A stretch of 64,000 nucleotides of DNA, from NCBI GenBank assembly GCA_900100475.1, contig FMTU01000010.1:111274-175273 (forward strand), written 5' to 3'. This document shows, in pieces, positions 50,001 through 57,906 of this stretch. The first letter of the stretch is position 1, and each line of letters starts with the position of its first letter. Both the position numbers and the translations under genes were made by a program. Under the pieces are notes generated by a model. The model saw nothing but the letters and a program-made list of their open reading frames with translations. It ran no database searches and was not told where the DNA came from. This DNA comes from Sphingobium faniae. GTDB taxonomy: Bacteria; Pseudomonadota; Alphaproteobacteria; Sphingomonadales; Sphingomonadaceae.

Positions 50001-51444
50001 CCCAGGTCGGATCGACGCTCCACGATCCCGCCAGATGGCCGCCATGCGCTTCGCCCGCGAGAATGACGGATTCGAGCTGGGCATCGGACAATATGCCGTC
50101 GGCGATCAGCCGGGACGGCAGCATCGGACGATAAGACGGTCTGGGCGGCGCAACCGAAGCCATCGCGGCCGACTGGACCAGCGGTGTGGGGTGCGGTCGG
50201 GCGCCGGGGATATGAATCGACTGGAGCGCATAGGGCTCGTAGATCGCCTCGGTCAGCTGGCCGGCTTCGGCCGGTGTCCAGTCGATGGTCTCATAGACCA
50301 GTTCCACCGCATCGGGCGCGCTGACCGGAGCCGACACCGGGATGGACGCAACACGTGAGCGCGTGGGCTTTGCCGCGATCGGGGGCATGGCGATCGGCAT
50401 GGCGGGCGGCGGTGCATCGGGCGAAGGTGTGCGCGGCGGCACGAGGTCGAGCACCCAGGTCAGCAGCGTGGCGGTATCAGGTGCGACGCCCGGCGAGACC
50501 GGGAAGATCCTGGGGTCGTCGGCGGGCACGCGGTCGATCACGGTCAGGCGCGTGTCGATGGTGGTGCCGTGCTTCGCATAGACCCGGCCGTCGATCGCCG
50601 CCGAGAACAGGACGCGACCGCGCTCCTGAAGCAGCACGAAGGCGTCGGTCCAGGCCGGATTGTCGGGCGCGCAGCTTGCGCCGGTGATCGCGACCAGACG
50701 ACCGCCCGGCGCCAGACGCGTCAGCGCCGAGCCGATATGGCGCAGCGCCGCGTCCTTCATGGTGCGATCGACATGGGCGACCGCCGAGAATGGCGGGTTC
50801 ATCAGCACTACGGTGGGAACCAGGCTCGCGTCGAGATGATCATGGATATGCGCGGCGTCATGGCGGGTGACGGCGCAGTCGCCAAACAGCCTGGCCAGCA
50901 CCTCGGCGCGCGTCTCGGCCAGTTCATTGAGGATCAGACGCGCGCCCCGGCTCTCGGCCTGAACGGCGAGTAGCCCGGTGCCGGCCGATGGTTCCAGCAC
51001 CACGTCACCGGGCCGGATGGCGGCGGCGATCGCCGCGACGACGCCGAGCCCGGCAGGCGTCGAGAATTGCTGCAAGGCCTGGGAGGTTTGGGATCGACGC
51101 GTATGGGTCGGCAACAAGGCGCCGATCTTCCCGATCGACGCCAGCGCAGCGGCCGGAGACGCGGATTTACGGAGAATCGTAGAACCGTATTTACGCAGAA
51201 ACAGAATCTGCGCCGCCTCGCAGGCGTCATAGGCGGTCTTCCAGTCCCAGGCGCCGTCCGCATCGGAGCCGCGACAAGCGGTCTCCATCGCGGCGCGCAG
51301 CGCACGGGCGTCGATGGCGCGGCCCCGTTCGAGGTCGGGCAGGATGAGATTAGCGGCGGCGAGGATCGCCTGGCCGATTGCGGCGAAACCGGACGCGGCA
51401 GGAAACGACGCCGCCGAACGGGCAGCGGATGCAGATGGGGTCAT
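47092..51444 (-). CDS. Strawberry-notch helicase fused to an N6-methylase-like domain
   Basis: 1450 residues. Residues about 100-330 are a SAM-dependent methylase-like domain (GDVVLEPSAGTGLLAVQAES; VVLMNPPFSAV with N-P-P-F near 210). A proline-rich linker follows. Residues about 430-1100 are an SNF2/Strawberry-notch helicase: Walker A MLGDGTGAGKGR at about 502, DEAH box VFDEAHAMANAAGG at about 610, IVYVSATGATTVQNLAYAQR, and the SBNO C-terminal motif AIQGFGRTNRTNQKQPPLFR. The protein occurs in many conjugative elements. Proposed roles include anti-restriction or restart of transferred DNA; neither is proven. Leader shared with ardC/parB. Confidence 0.88.
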   Translation of the reverse strand: MTPSASAARSAASFPAASGFAAIGQAILAAANLILPDLERGRAIDARALRAAMETACRGSDADGAWDWKTAYDACEAAQILFLRKYGSTILRKSASPAAALASIGKIGALLPTHTRRSQTSQALQQFSTPAGLGVVAAIAAAIRPGDVVLEPSAGTGLLAVQAESRGARLILNELAETRAEVLARLFGDCAVTRHDAAHIHDHLDASLVPTVVLMNPPFSAVAHVDRTMKDAALRHIGSALTRLAPGGRLVAITGASCAPDNPAWTDAFVLLQERGRVLFSAAIDGRVYAKHGTTIDTRLTVIDRVPADDPRIFPVSPGVAPDTATLLTWVLDLVPPRTPSPDAPPPAMPIAMPPIAAKPTRSRVASIPVSAPVSAPDAVELVYETIDWTPAEAGQLTEAIYEPYALQSIHIPGARPHPTPLVQSAAMASVAPPRPSYRPMLPSRLIADGILSDAQLESVILAGEAHGGHLAGSWSVDPTWDVVTASPDDAENAVRFRRGWMLGDGTGAGKGRQVAGIILDNWLKGRRRAVWVSRSETLHQDAMRDWEALGQERLLVTPLSRFRQGTPIRLDAGVLFTTYATLRSQERGEKVSRVQQIIDWLGADFDGVIVFDEAHAMANAAGGKGERGDQTPSQQGRAGLRLQHALPDARIVYVSATGATTVQNLAYAQRLGLWGGEDFPFSTRSEFIAAIEDGGVAAMEVLARDLKALGLYAARSLSFDGVEYEMLEHRLTPGQIGIYDAYAGAFQVIHNNLDAAMQAANITGETGTLNAQAKSAARSAFESAKQRFFNHLITAMQTPSMIASIARDLEAGHAAVVQIVSTGEALQERRLAEIPTEEWGDVRVDVTPREYVLSYLEHSFPVQLYEPFTDSEGNLSSRPVTDEHGNPVQSRDAVDRRNRLIERLASLAPVPAALDQILHHFGTELVAEVTGRSRRIVRKRGSDGIDRFVVESRPGSANVGETDAFQADAKRVLVFSDAGGTGRSYHADIGARNQRLRVHYLLEAGWKADSAIQGFGRTNRTNQKQPPLFRPVTTDVKAQKRFISTIARRLDTLGAITRGQRQTGGQGLFRPEDNLESHYARDALRQLYHLLYGGKIEGCSLGAFEAATGLSLSDSNGLRDELPPITTFLNRMLALTLDLQNILFTAFEDLLSARIEGAIASGTYELGLETLQAESFTIVDRATIYTHPGTTAETRLLTIERKDRNRPLTLNSALAHLGDDEAVLLVNAQSGRAAVQIPTRGLLLDDGSIERRVRLVRPMESTPMPLEAMGETQWRVATRAAFARAWEAELAEVPAFATSTMHIVTGLLLPIWKRLPQESSRVYRLQADDGERIVGRRVSPAWVATATANDTGPHLDPQAAFAALMDGRTILDLAEGLQLRRARVMGVNRIELAGFTDAMRERLTAYGLFHEIISWKLRMFVPVDAGGIAVLDRVMKRWPIQRVGDRAAA

Positions 51445-51737
51445 GGGAAATGTCCGAGGAGAGCGGAACTGGAGTAAGCCAGCGGACGCTCTCTCTCGAT
51501 CCGACCGGCTCGCTCCGTTCCGGCCTGCCTCTCACTCTGGCCGGGGCGCCAGCCCCGCTAGCTATTGGCGTCGCCAGCGCGACGTTGTGCACACTCGATC
51601 AGCGGCTCGCAGACGCGCGAGCGGCCTTGGCGTATCCACGCTGATGCCCTGCACGGAGCCACGACGATGACGAAGCCCGCTTGACACAAAAATCCGGGCG
51701 ATCCCGCACTCGGGATCGCCCGGCTGATGGCTCAGGT
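51445..51737. promoter_or_regulatory. Shared long leader upstream of the helicase gene
   Basis: On the minus strand it contains GAGAGTGAGAGG-like (AGAGTGAGAGGCAGGCCGG) and CGAGAGAGAG blocks also found before parB and ardC. The ATG at 51444 follows CTCCTCGGACATTTCCC; the ribosome site is weak. No gene lies in this 293-bp gap. Confidence 0.45.
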
Positions 51738-52568
51738 TCAGGCGGCGCTGATTGTGGGACCATCCCAGGCCCGGTGCCGCTGTTCGTCGATCACGAACCC
51801 ATGTGATCCCGCACGATATTCAGGTTCGGGCACCAGAAACCGCCGACGGGTCGATGCCGCACGGTCGCCGCCGAGGGTCGCGACGCAATCCACGAACCCC
51901 AACCGCTCCTTCGAGGTGATCGCCGAGACCACCACCCAGCTATGGGCGTAGGCTTCGCGGAAAAGCCGGCGATCATTGGCGAAGGATTCCCCTGGTTCGA
52001 GAGCGTGGCCATGCACCGCCTCCCAGCATTCGGGATAATAGTCGCGTAGCGTGCGATCGGCGTGGCGACGCTCATAGTCCGTGAACAGATCGGGAAAGCC
52101 GATGGCGACCTTGGCCCATTCGCAATCTTCTTCATACCACCCGCCCGAAACGCGCAGCACGGCGCGCAGCGCCGCATTGCGCGCCCGGTCGAGCTTGATC
52201 CCGCCATGGCTGGCGGTCGAATGGAAGACGACGCCCTCGGCATAGATCTCACTCGACTGCGCCATGCCCCAGGGCGTGGAGATGCGCAGCCGATCCTCAC
52301 GACGCCCAAGCATTCGAAGCTGGCGGCGATGCTCGGCATTCTCCTCGACATGGGCACGAAAGGCGGCTTCATCGGCGACGCTGGCTGACGCGCCATAAAC
52401 ATCGTTGGCGGTCCATTGGTCGATCGGCCGCGTCAGGCGCCAGCCGGTCGCCACCCTGAACCCGTTTTTCACCGGGATGGCGATGAAGCCGATATCCTCT
52501 ACCCGTGCAGCGAGATGACCATCGGCGGAACGGCCAAAGACGGCGGCGATAGTATCATCCGCGTTCAT
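51738..52568 (-). CDS. ICE-associated protein of the DUF7007 type (tentative)
   Basis: 276 residues: EDIGFIAIPVKNGFRVATGW, DNVYGASASV-like start, then RISTPWGMAQSSEIYAEGVV, FHSTASHGGIKLDRARNAAL, RVSGGWYEEDCEWAKVAIGF, and an ending RTLRDYYPECWEAVHGHALE. The central Ser/His/Gly pattern (HSTASHGGI) is well conserved in ICE proteins I recall as DUF7007. It has no proven function. The stop leaves 293 bp to the helicase gene; the start overlaps the next gene by 4 bp. Confidence 0.7.
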   Translation of the reverse strand: MNADDTIAAVFGRSADGHLAARVEDIGFIAIPVKNGFRVATGWRLTRPIDQWTANDVYGASASVADEAAFRAHVEENAEHRRQLRMLGRREDRLRISTPWGMAQSSEIYAEGVVFHSTASHGGIKLDRARNAALRAVLRVSGGWYEEDCEWAKVAIGFPDLFTDYERRHADRTLRDYYPECWEAVHGHALEPGESFANDRRLFREAYAHSWVVVSAITSKERLGFVDCVATLGGDRAASTRRRFLVPEPEYRAGSHGFVIDEQRHRAWDGPTISAA

Positions 52569-53065
52569 GCCGCCCTCCCGAGGTCTGGCAGGATGGCGTT
52601 CGCCTCGTCGCCGACCACCTCGAACCGGGCGTTCGAATAGCGATGGCTGGCAAACCAGCTTTGCGCCGCCGCCATGTCGGGCGCGAGGTGACGCAGTTCG
52701 TCCACACCCTCCCCCTGGGTGAGCACGCGCACCATGCCATCTGCCGGCTGTTCGATGATCTCGAAATGCAGCGGGCTGGTGACATGCCAGGTCATCGTCA
52801 CCACCATCATAATGACGCCGCCGCTGCCAAAATCGCCATGATGGAGCGTGAAACCCTCAGGCAGGGAATAGCTCGGCCGCACGACCGCCGGGGTCTTCTT
52901 GATCAGACGTCCGACGCCATTGCTGCGCTCCCAGGCGGCGAGCTTCTTGTTGAACCGGGCTGGAGGTCGGGGTTGGCCGTCGGAATAGCGCAGGAGCGCG
53001 CCCAGCGGCGCGGTGCGGATGAGGTCGCTCAGCGCATTGGCGCCGAAAATACATGGTGAAGTCAT
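52565..53065 (-). CDS. Conserved ICE protein of unknown function
   Basis: 166 residues: IFGANALSDLIRTAPLGALL, RYSDGQPRPPARFNKKLAAW, VRPSYSLPEGFTLHHGDFG and VGDEANAILPDLGRAA. I recognise the pattern only as a common companion of the neighbouring DUF proteins in sphingomonad ICEs. No enzymatic motif. Overlaps the downstream gene by 4 bp. Confidence 0.65.
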   Translation of the reverse strand: MTSPCIFGANALSDLIRTAPLGALLRYSDGQPRPPARFNKKLAAWERSNGVGRLIKKTPAVVRPSYSLPEGFTLHHGDFGSGGVIMMVVTMTWHVTSPLHFEIIEQPADGMVRVLTQGEGVDELRHLAPDMAAAQSWFASHRYSNARFEVVGDEANAILPDLGRAA

Positions 53066-53138
53066 GGAATTTCTCCAGATACGCGAAAGCCCGGCGCAAT
53101 GGCCGGCTTTCTAAGGATTGTTGAGAGATGTGCGCCGC

Positions 53139-53507
53139 TTAGTCTGCGGTCGCCGCGAACGGATCGACCAGCTTGTGAATGGGCTGGGCGCGGCCCATCC
53201 AGGGCTCGGGGCGAATGCAGCGCACCCAATCGGCGAAGCTGGGAATGAACCCCAGATCCTCGACGATATGCTGCTCGCCGATCAGGCGGACCGGCACGTC
53301 CCGGCCCGTCGAGATTGTGATGGTCGTACCGAAGAAGCGTTCGAGCATGAACACACCCTCGGCATGGTGTCTTAGCGCCCGATGGCGGAAGTCGGCGATG
53401 ATCAGCTTCGACGGCTCGTCGAACCATTGGTGCAGCGGCAGATAGTCGTCGGGTGCGCCGCCCCATTTTTTCACCGACGACAGGGCGTGATGATAGCAAT
53501 GTCCCAT
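53139..53507 (-). CDS. DUF6915-type protein
   Basis: 122 residues from MGHCYHHALSSVKKWGGAPD (ATG 53507, GAGGAGGGC upstream), then YLPLHQWFDEPSKLIIADFR, HRALRHHAEGVFMLERFFGT and RLIGEQHIVEDLGFIPSFAD with PEPWMG. This block pattern is DUF6915 (rich in His; HHALSSV and RHHAEG might bind metal). Function unknown; ICE gene. A longer frame overlaps the upstream gene. Confidence 0.75.
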   Translation of the reverse strand: MGHCYHHALSSVKKWGGAPDDYLPLHQWFDEPSKLIIADFRHRALRHHAEGVFMLERFFGTTITISTGRDVPVRLIGEQHIVEDLGFIPSFADWVRCIRPEPWMGRAQPIHKLVDPFAATAD

Positions 53508-53517
53508 CGCGCCCTCC

Positions 53518-53988
53518 TCAAAACTCATGGGTGTAGTTTTCGGAGGTCTCGACCCGCTCATTATAGTCGAGCGCGATCGTGCCCTTCGCGACGTCGAACA
53601 CGAACTCGCCGTAACCGCCTTCATTATTCTCCCAGCCGCAATGCCGACTTTCGAGGCAGGCATAGGCCAGCGTCTCGATCGCTTCGGCAAGCGGCTGGCT
53701 GAGTGATCTGGGTTCGCTCTCCCGGAACAGGAGATCGCGCAGGTCGATTGTCGCGTCCGGCAGGTCGCGAGCATCGCCGCCTGCAAAGGCTTCGATCTTC
53801 TCGGTCTGACCGGAGTCGCCACCCCCGTTGAATGTCAGGACGACGCGGGTGATGCCTGCGTCGCCAAGGGCTGCGAACAGGCTGGCCTTGTTCGCCGGAT
53901 GCAGTTCCGACCGGCGCGCTTCATGGGCGTTCCATTCGGCAAAAACAGCGTCGAGGTCGATGACCGGCTTTGGGGTTTCATCGGACAT
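53518..53988 (-). CDS. DUF6878-type protein
   Basis: 156 residues: an N-terminal helical part (VIDLDAVFAEWNAHEARRSE, LHPANKASLFAALGDAGITR), then VVLTFNGGGDSGQTEKIEAF, and a C-terminal acidic part with GWENNEGGYGEFVFDVAKGT and IALDYNERVE. I recognise it as DUF6878; ICE gene of unknown role. 10 bp to the downstream gene. Confidence 0.7.
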   Translation of the reverse strand: MSDETPKPVIDLDAVFAEWNAHEARRSELHPANKASLFAALGDAGITRVVLTFNGGGDSGQTEKIEAFAGGDARDLPDATIDLRDLLFRESEPRSLSQPLAEAIETLAYACLESRHCGWENNEGGYGEFVFDVAKGTIALDYNERVETSENYTHEF

Positions 53989-54098
53989 TTTCCGTATCTC
54001 CGTAAAAACGCAAAAACCCGGCGCAATGGCCGGGCTTTCGGTGATGGGTGTTGGAAAGGGTGGCGGAGCGACCTGAGCCGACCCGCCTGAGTGGGCGG

Positions 54099-56255
54099 CT
54101 ATTCGGCCGCGATCGCATAGCCTTCGGACAGGTCGTCCTCGTCAGCCGGTTGATCATCGTCTCCGCCGAGGAACGCGGGCAGCGTCTCGACATCGGCGTC
54201 GGCGATCTCGCCCTGATCGACCGCCGCCGGATCAAACGCATCTTCGATCGCCGGCGTGCGAAGCGGTTCGGGCAACCAGTCCGCCTCGGCCAGCAGCCGC
54301 TCGGCTTCGCGGGCCATGTCGCCCTTCTTGAGATGGTCGATCAGACCGGCCGTATGGTCATCCCTAGCTTCGGCGACCGCCATCAGAATGCGCGGCTTGG
54401 CGACCCGGCCGAGATAATTCTCGACCGTCGGCTTCCAGCCTGCCGCCACCATGTCGAGACCGACCGCGCGCGCCAGCACATGACTGTGCGCGAGCCGCCG
54501 CTCGACGCCATGTGCCGAGACGCGGCCGTCATAGCGACTGGTCGCCTCCCACAGCGCGTTGACCCCGAACGCGGCGCAGTGCGCGAACAGCGCCGCCTGA
54601 TCGCCGCCGTCGAGCAGCATCAGCGCGTCCCACAGGTCCTTGTCGGAATCGGGCAGCCGCTTCTCCCAGGACTCATGGCGTGCGGCAATCGACCTTGCCG
54701 ATGGGCTGTCCTTCATGCCCGGCGCCTGGTTCGGAAAGCTGGTGCGCGTGACCGAGATACCGACACAGGATTCGGTGCGCCCATGATAGAAGCTGGACAG
54801 CACCATCGTGTGCAGCACGGCGGCGAACGCCGTCGACGGACTGGCGGCGAACGCATCCTGCAAGGCGAGCGTGCGATGCGCGGTCAGTTCGGAGACCAGA
54901 CGATCGGGCAGCGGCTTGATGATCTGCTCGTCATCATCATCCGGTTCGTCCACAACAGCCCCGCCGACCGTGACGACGGCGGACCGGGCAGCCGGCTGCT
55001 GCGAGCCAATCGGGTCGGCGGACTGATCGCCCCCAGACTCATCGTCGCCCGGCTCGATCTCGACCTGCGGCTCGTCCTCGGCGCGGACCCAGCCGCGTTC
55101 GACAAAGAGCGACCCGTCGGTGTCGAGGCTGACGAAAGCGCCGGCGATGCCTATTTCCTTCGGATCATAGGTCCTCGGCCGTTCGATCAGGCCGGCCAGT
55201 TCCTCATCGATCGCTTCGATCCGCGCCGCCACGTCCTCCGGCAGTTCCTCGGTATCCTCATAGTCCGCCTCGATGGCATTGCCCTCGGCGGTCAACGCCT
55301 CGGCGCGCGCCGATTCCACATCGGTGAGCGCCGCCGGATCGCTGTCGATCTCGCGCAGGCTGTTGAGATGACCATAGGGCAGGTCGACGGCGGCCGTGAC
55401 CCACTTCCAGCCTTCACTGCCGATCCGTTCGGCCTCGGCCTGGAGCTTCGCCGCGACCAGCGTGTCGAGAAGCGCGGGATCCTGGAGCCACCCGCCGTCA
55501 TCGGCCTCGAACAGGTCGCGCAGCACGCACCCGCCCGTCTCGGCATAGGCGTCGATGCCGATGAACAGCACCCGCTTGTCCGACGCGCGCACCGTATTCT
55601 CTGTGAGGCGCGACCGGATGAATGACGGCTCCTTGTTCCAGCTATGGGCAAGCAGCTCCCACACCTGTTCCTGGCGGGCATGGTCTTCGCTGACCGAGAA
55701 GGCCATGAGCTGATCGAGCGTCATGCCATCTTCGGCATAGATCTCGTGCAGCGCGGGCGACACCGATGCCAGCTTCAGGCGCTGGCGCACCACGGCGGGC
55801 GTGGTCATGAAGGTGGCGGCGATCGCCTCGATATCGTCGCCCTGGTCGACAAGGCGCTTCATGGAACGGAACTGATCGAGCGGATGCAACTGCTCGCGGT
55901 GCGTGTTCTCGGCAAGCGAGTCTTCCTCGGCCGAGATGGGATCGTTCGCATCCTTGACGATGCAGGGCACCGGGGCGTTCTTCGCCAGCCGCTTGCGCTT
56001 GACCAGCAGTTCCAGCGCGCGAAAGCGCCGGCCGCCGGCAGGCAGATGGAAGCGGCCGGTCTCCTGGCCCTCGTCGTCGAGCGTCGGACGGACGTTGAGG
56101 CTTTGCAGAAGACCACGCCGGGCGATGTCATCGGCAAGCGCCTCGATCGAGACGCCGGCCTTCACGCGCCGGACATTGGACTGGGACAGGTCGATCAGAT
56201 CGAGCGGGATATCCCGCGCGCTGCTGAGGACGATTTTTGGGGCAGCTTTTGCCAT
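54099..56255 (-). CDS. parB: ParB-family protein of the ICE
   Basis: 718 residues from the ATG at 56255. The N-terminal ParB domain has IPLDLIDLSQSNVRRVKAGV, SIEALADDIARRGLLQSLNV, RFHLPAGGRRFRALELLVKR (the G-G-R-R-x-x-A box), then a helix-turn-helix (EAIAATFMTTPAVVRQRLKL). The remaining 400 residues are an acidic insert and a helical C-terminal domain. Much longer than chromosomal ParB; found in large ICEs and plasmids. It may bind an element centromere or serve a regulatory role. The leader contains a stem-loop shared with ardC. Confidence 0.9.
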   Translation of the reverse strand: MAKAAPKIVLSSARDIPLDLIDLSQSNVRRVKAGVSIEALADDIARRGLLQSLNVRPTLDDEGQETGRFHLPAGGRRFRALELLVKRKRLAKNAPVPCIVKDANDPISAEEDSLAENTHREQLHPLDQFRSMKRLVDQGDDIEAIAATFMTTPAVVRQRLKLASVSPALHEIYAEDGMTLDQLMAFSVSEDHARQEQVWELLAHSWNKEPSFIRSRLTENTVRASDKRVLFIGIDAYAETGGCVLRDLFEADDGGWLQDPALLDTLVAAKLQAEAERIGSEGWKWVTAAVDLPYGHLNSLREIDSDPAALTDVESARAEALTAEGNAIEADYEDTEELPEDVAARIEAIDEELAGLIERPRTYDPKEIGIAGAFVSLDTDGSLFVERGWVRAEDEPQVEIEPGDDESGGDQSADPIGSQQPAARSAVVTVGGAVVDEPDDDDEQIIKPLPDRLVSELTAHRTLALQDAFAASPSTAFAAVLHTMVLSSFYHGRTESCVGISVTRTSFPNQAPGMKDSPSARSIAARHESWEKRLPDSDKDLWDALMLLDGGDQAALFAHCAAFGVNALWEATSRYDGRVSAHGVERRLAHSHVLARAVGLDMVAAGWKPTVENYLGRVAKPRILMAVAEARDDHTAGLIDHLKKGDMAREAERLLAEADWLPEPLRTPAIEDAFDPAAVDQGEIADADVETLPAFLGGDDDQPADEDDLSEGYAIAAE

Positions 56256-56269
56256 GTCGGTTACTCCAT

Positions 56270-56310
56270 GACGGGTCGCCGGGAGACTCTCTCTCGGCTG
56301 CAAGCCCGTC
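56270..56310 (-). promoter_or_regulatory. Leader stem-loop before parB
   Basis: Arms GACGGG (56270-56275) and CCCGTC (56305-56310) around 29 bp containing CTCTCTCTCGG. The near arm lies 15 bp upstream of the ATG, next to the ribosome site GGAG. The same arms and spacing precede ardC (57354-57396). The minus-strand leader also contains GAGAGTGAGGGG near 56335. Confidence 0.55.
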
Positions 56311-56383
56311 ACAAAGCCGAAGGCCAGCCCCTCACTCTCCCTCCGGCCTGGCCCCAGGCGCCAGCGCTGGAAGGGCAAGCACC

Positions 56384-57340
56384 TCACGCCGCCTTCCGCT
56401 GGATTTCCGCGTCCGCGACCGCAGACTGATCGGCGGCGTCCTCGTCCCGGAAGTCGAGGAGGAAGTTTGCGGCTTTCGAGGCGGCGCTGGCGGCGCGGAC
56501 GATGGCCCGATTATCCTCGCGGATGATATCGAGCCAGGAGCCCAGGTAATCGGCGTGCCGGACGGTGGGCACGATACCGAGCGCGGCGCAGACGAAGGCG
56601 CCCGCCATTTCCGCGATCAGTTCTTCGCGTCCATATTCTTTCGAACCGAACGCGCCGGTCTGATCGCGGTCGAGCCGGCTTCGGCCGCCGACCCAGTGCG
56701 ATAGCTCGTGAAATGCCGTCCGATGCCAGTTTATGGGATCAAAATAGGCATCCGGTCGCGGCACCTGCACATAGTCCTGACCGGGCGCATAGAAGGCGCG
56801 ATCGCCGCCAATGCGGAAGTCGGCGCCGGTCGCGGCGATCAGCGCCTCGGCTTCAGGCAGGATAAGCCCTTCAGGCACGGGTGGCGGCGGGGCGGCGATG
56901 CGTTCGGGTAATCCGTCGCACTGGTCGGTCGAAAAGACGGTGTAGCGTTTGAGGAAGGGGATCGAGCCCGGCTCGCGACCATCCTCGCTGGCGCGGCGGC
57001 GTTCGCTGTCCGGCGTGAAACGATGGGCATAGACGACAGTCGTGCCGCTCTCGCCCTTGCGGACATTGCCGCCCAGCGCCAGCGCCTGGCGGAAGGTAAG
57101 AAATGTGTGGGTCGAGAAGCCATTGGCGACCACGGCGTCCCAGAGGATCAGGATGTTGATCCCGGAATAACGATCGCCGGTCTTGCCGTTGCGCGGCATG
57201 TCGAGCGACGCCTTCGACGTGGCCCAGGGCTGAACCCACGGCACCCGTCCGGCCTCCAGTTCGGCGATGATCTTGTCGGTGATGGATTGGTAGAGGTCTG
57301 TCCGGTCGTTGCCGGTGCGAGAGGTGGTGGTGCGCGCCAT
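56384..57340 (-). CDS. ardC: ArdC-type anti-restriction / zinc metalloprotease
   Basis: 318 residues. The N-terminal DUF1738 (ArdC_N) has DLYQSITDKIIAELEAGRVP, WVQPWATSKASLDMPRNGKT and LALGGNVRKGESGTTVVYAH; the C-terminal metalloprotease-like domain has WHRTAFHELSHWVGGRSRLD (HExxH-like H-E-L-S-H) with the third ligand in EYGREELIAEMAGAFVCA. ArdC proteins bind single-stranded DNA and protect incoming DNA from restriction. The stop leaves 128 bp (leader) to parB. Confidence 0.92.
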   Translation of the reverse strand: MARTTTSRTGNDRTDLYQSITDKIIAELEAGRVPWVQPWATSKASLDMPRNGKTGDRYSGINILILWDAVVANGFSTHTFLTFRQALALGGNVRKGESGTTVVYAHRFTPDSERRRASEDGREPGSIPFLKRYTVFSTDQCDGLPERIAAPPPPVPEGLILPEAEALIAATGADFRIGGDRAFYAPGQDYVQVPRPDAYFDPINWHRTAFHELSHWVGGRSRLDRDQTGAFGSKEYGREELIAEMAGAFVCAALGIVPTVRHADYLGSWLDIIREDNRAIVRAASAASKAANFLLDFRDEDAADQSAVADAEIQRKAA

Positions 57341-57353
57341 CGCGAGTCTCCGC

Positions 57354-57396
57354 GACGGGCCGGCATCGGGCCACTCCCTCTGCCTTTCAACCCGTC
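57354..57396 (-). promoter_or_regulatory. Leader stem-loop before ardC
   Basis: Arms GACGGG (57354-57359) and CCCGTC (57391-57396) around 31 bp containing CTCCCTCTG. The near arm is 14 bp upstream of the ardC ATG. The further leader has GAGAGTGAGAGG (minus strand, 57415-57426), as also found before the helicase gene. Confidence 0.55.
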
Positions 57397-57532
57397 ACGG
57401 ATAATCCGGCTATCCTCTCACTCTCGGGGCGTTGCGGGGTGCCCCCGCTGATGGGGGTATGCCCAGTTTGCGGCGGGACGATCGCAGGCTGGCACCGGCT
57501 GTCTAGACACCCGTAGCGCCGCCCTCCGTACA

Positions 57533-57895
57533 CTATTTCTTGCTAATAGCGGTGACTTCCCCGGCGCTGCCGTCGATTCTCAGATCGAAATTCACTTCGT
57601 CGCCGACTTGCGCCGTGTCCGTTATCGTGGGCGCCGCCTTGAACGCCATAGTCATCGCGGGCCATTTCACTTCCGGGATCGGGCCGTGCGCCAGCGTGAT
57701 GGTGCCCGCGCCCTTGTCGATCGCGGTGACGGTGCCGTGCCCTTTGGCCAGGATCGGTGTGGTGGCAGCAGGCGCCATTGCCATATTATCCATGCTGTCG
57801 GTCATCTCGGAAGAGGCCGATCTCTCGGCCTTCTGCCCGCAGGCGGCGGTCAGGCTTGCAAGGCCCAAGACTAAGCTTAATCGCAAGTAGTTCAT
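57533..57895 (-). CDS. cusF: CusF-like periplasmic copper/silver-binding protein
   Basis: 120 residues. Signal peptide ending near LTAACG (lipoprotein-like Cys, atypical lipobox), Met-rich spacer (EMTDSMDNMAMAP), then CusF fold GHGTVTAIDKGAGTITLAHG and IPEVKWPAMTMAFKAAP: the W-x-x-M-x-M motif (Trp and two Met) binds Cu(I)/Ag(I). A chaperone that hands metal to CusB/CusA. ATG at 57895; the preceding AAGGAGAAAACC is the ribosome site, so an ATG at 57910 is not used. Last gene of the operon. Confidence 0.9.
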   Translation of the reverse strand: MNYLRLSLVLGLASLTAACGQKAERSASSEMTDSMDNMAMAPAATTPILAKGHGTVTAIDKGAGTITLAHGPIPEVKWPAMTMAFKAAPTITDTAQVGDEVNFDLRIDGSAGEVTAISKK

Positions 57896-57906
57896 GGTTT
57901 TCTCCT

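Noticed and set aside
54048..55625. 525-codon plus-strand open frame
   Set aside because: Antisense shadow of parB.
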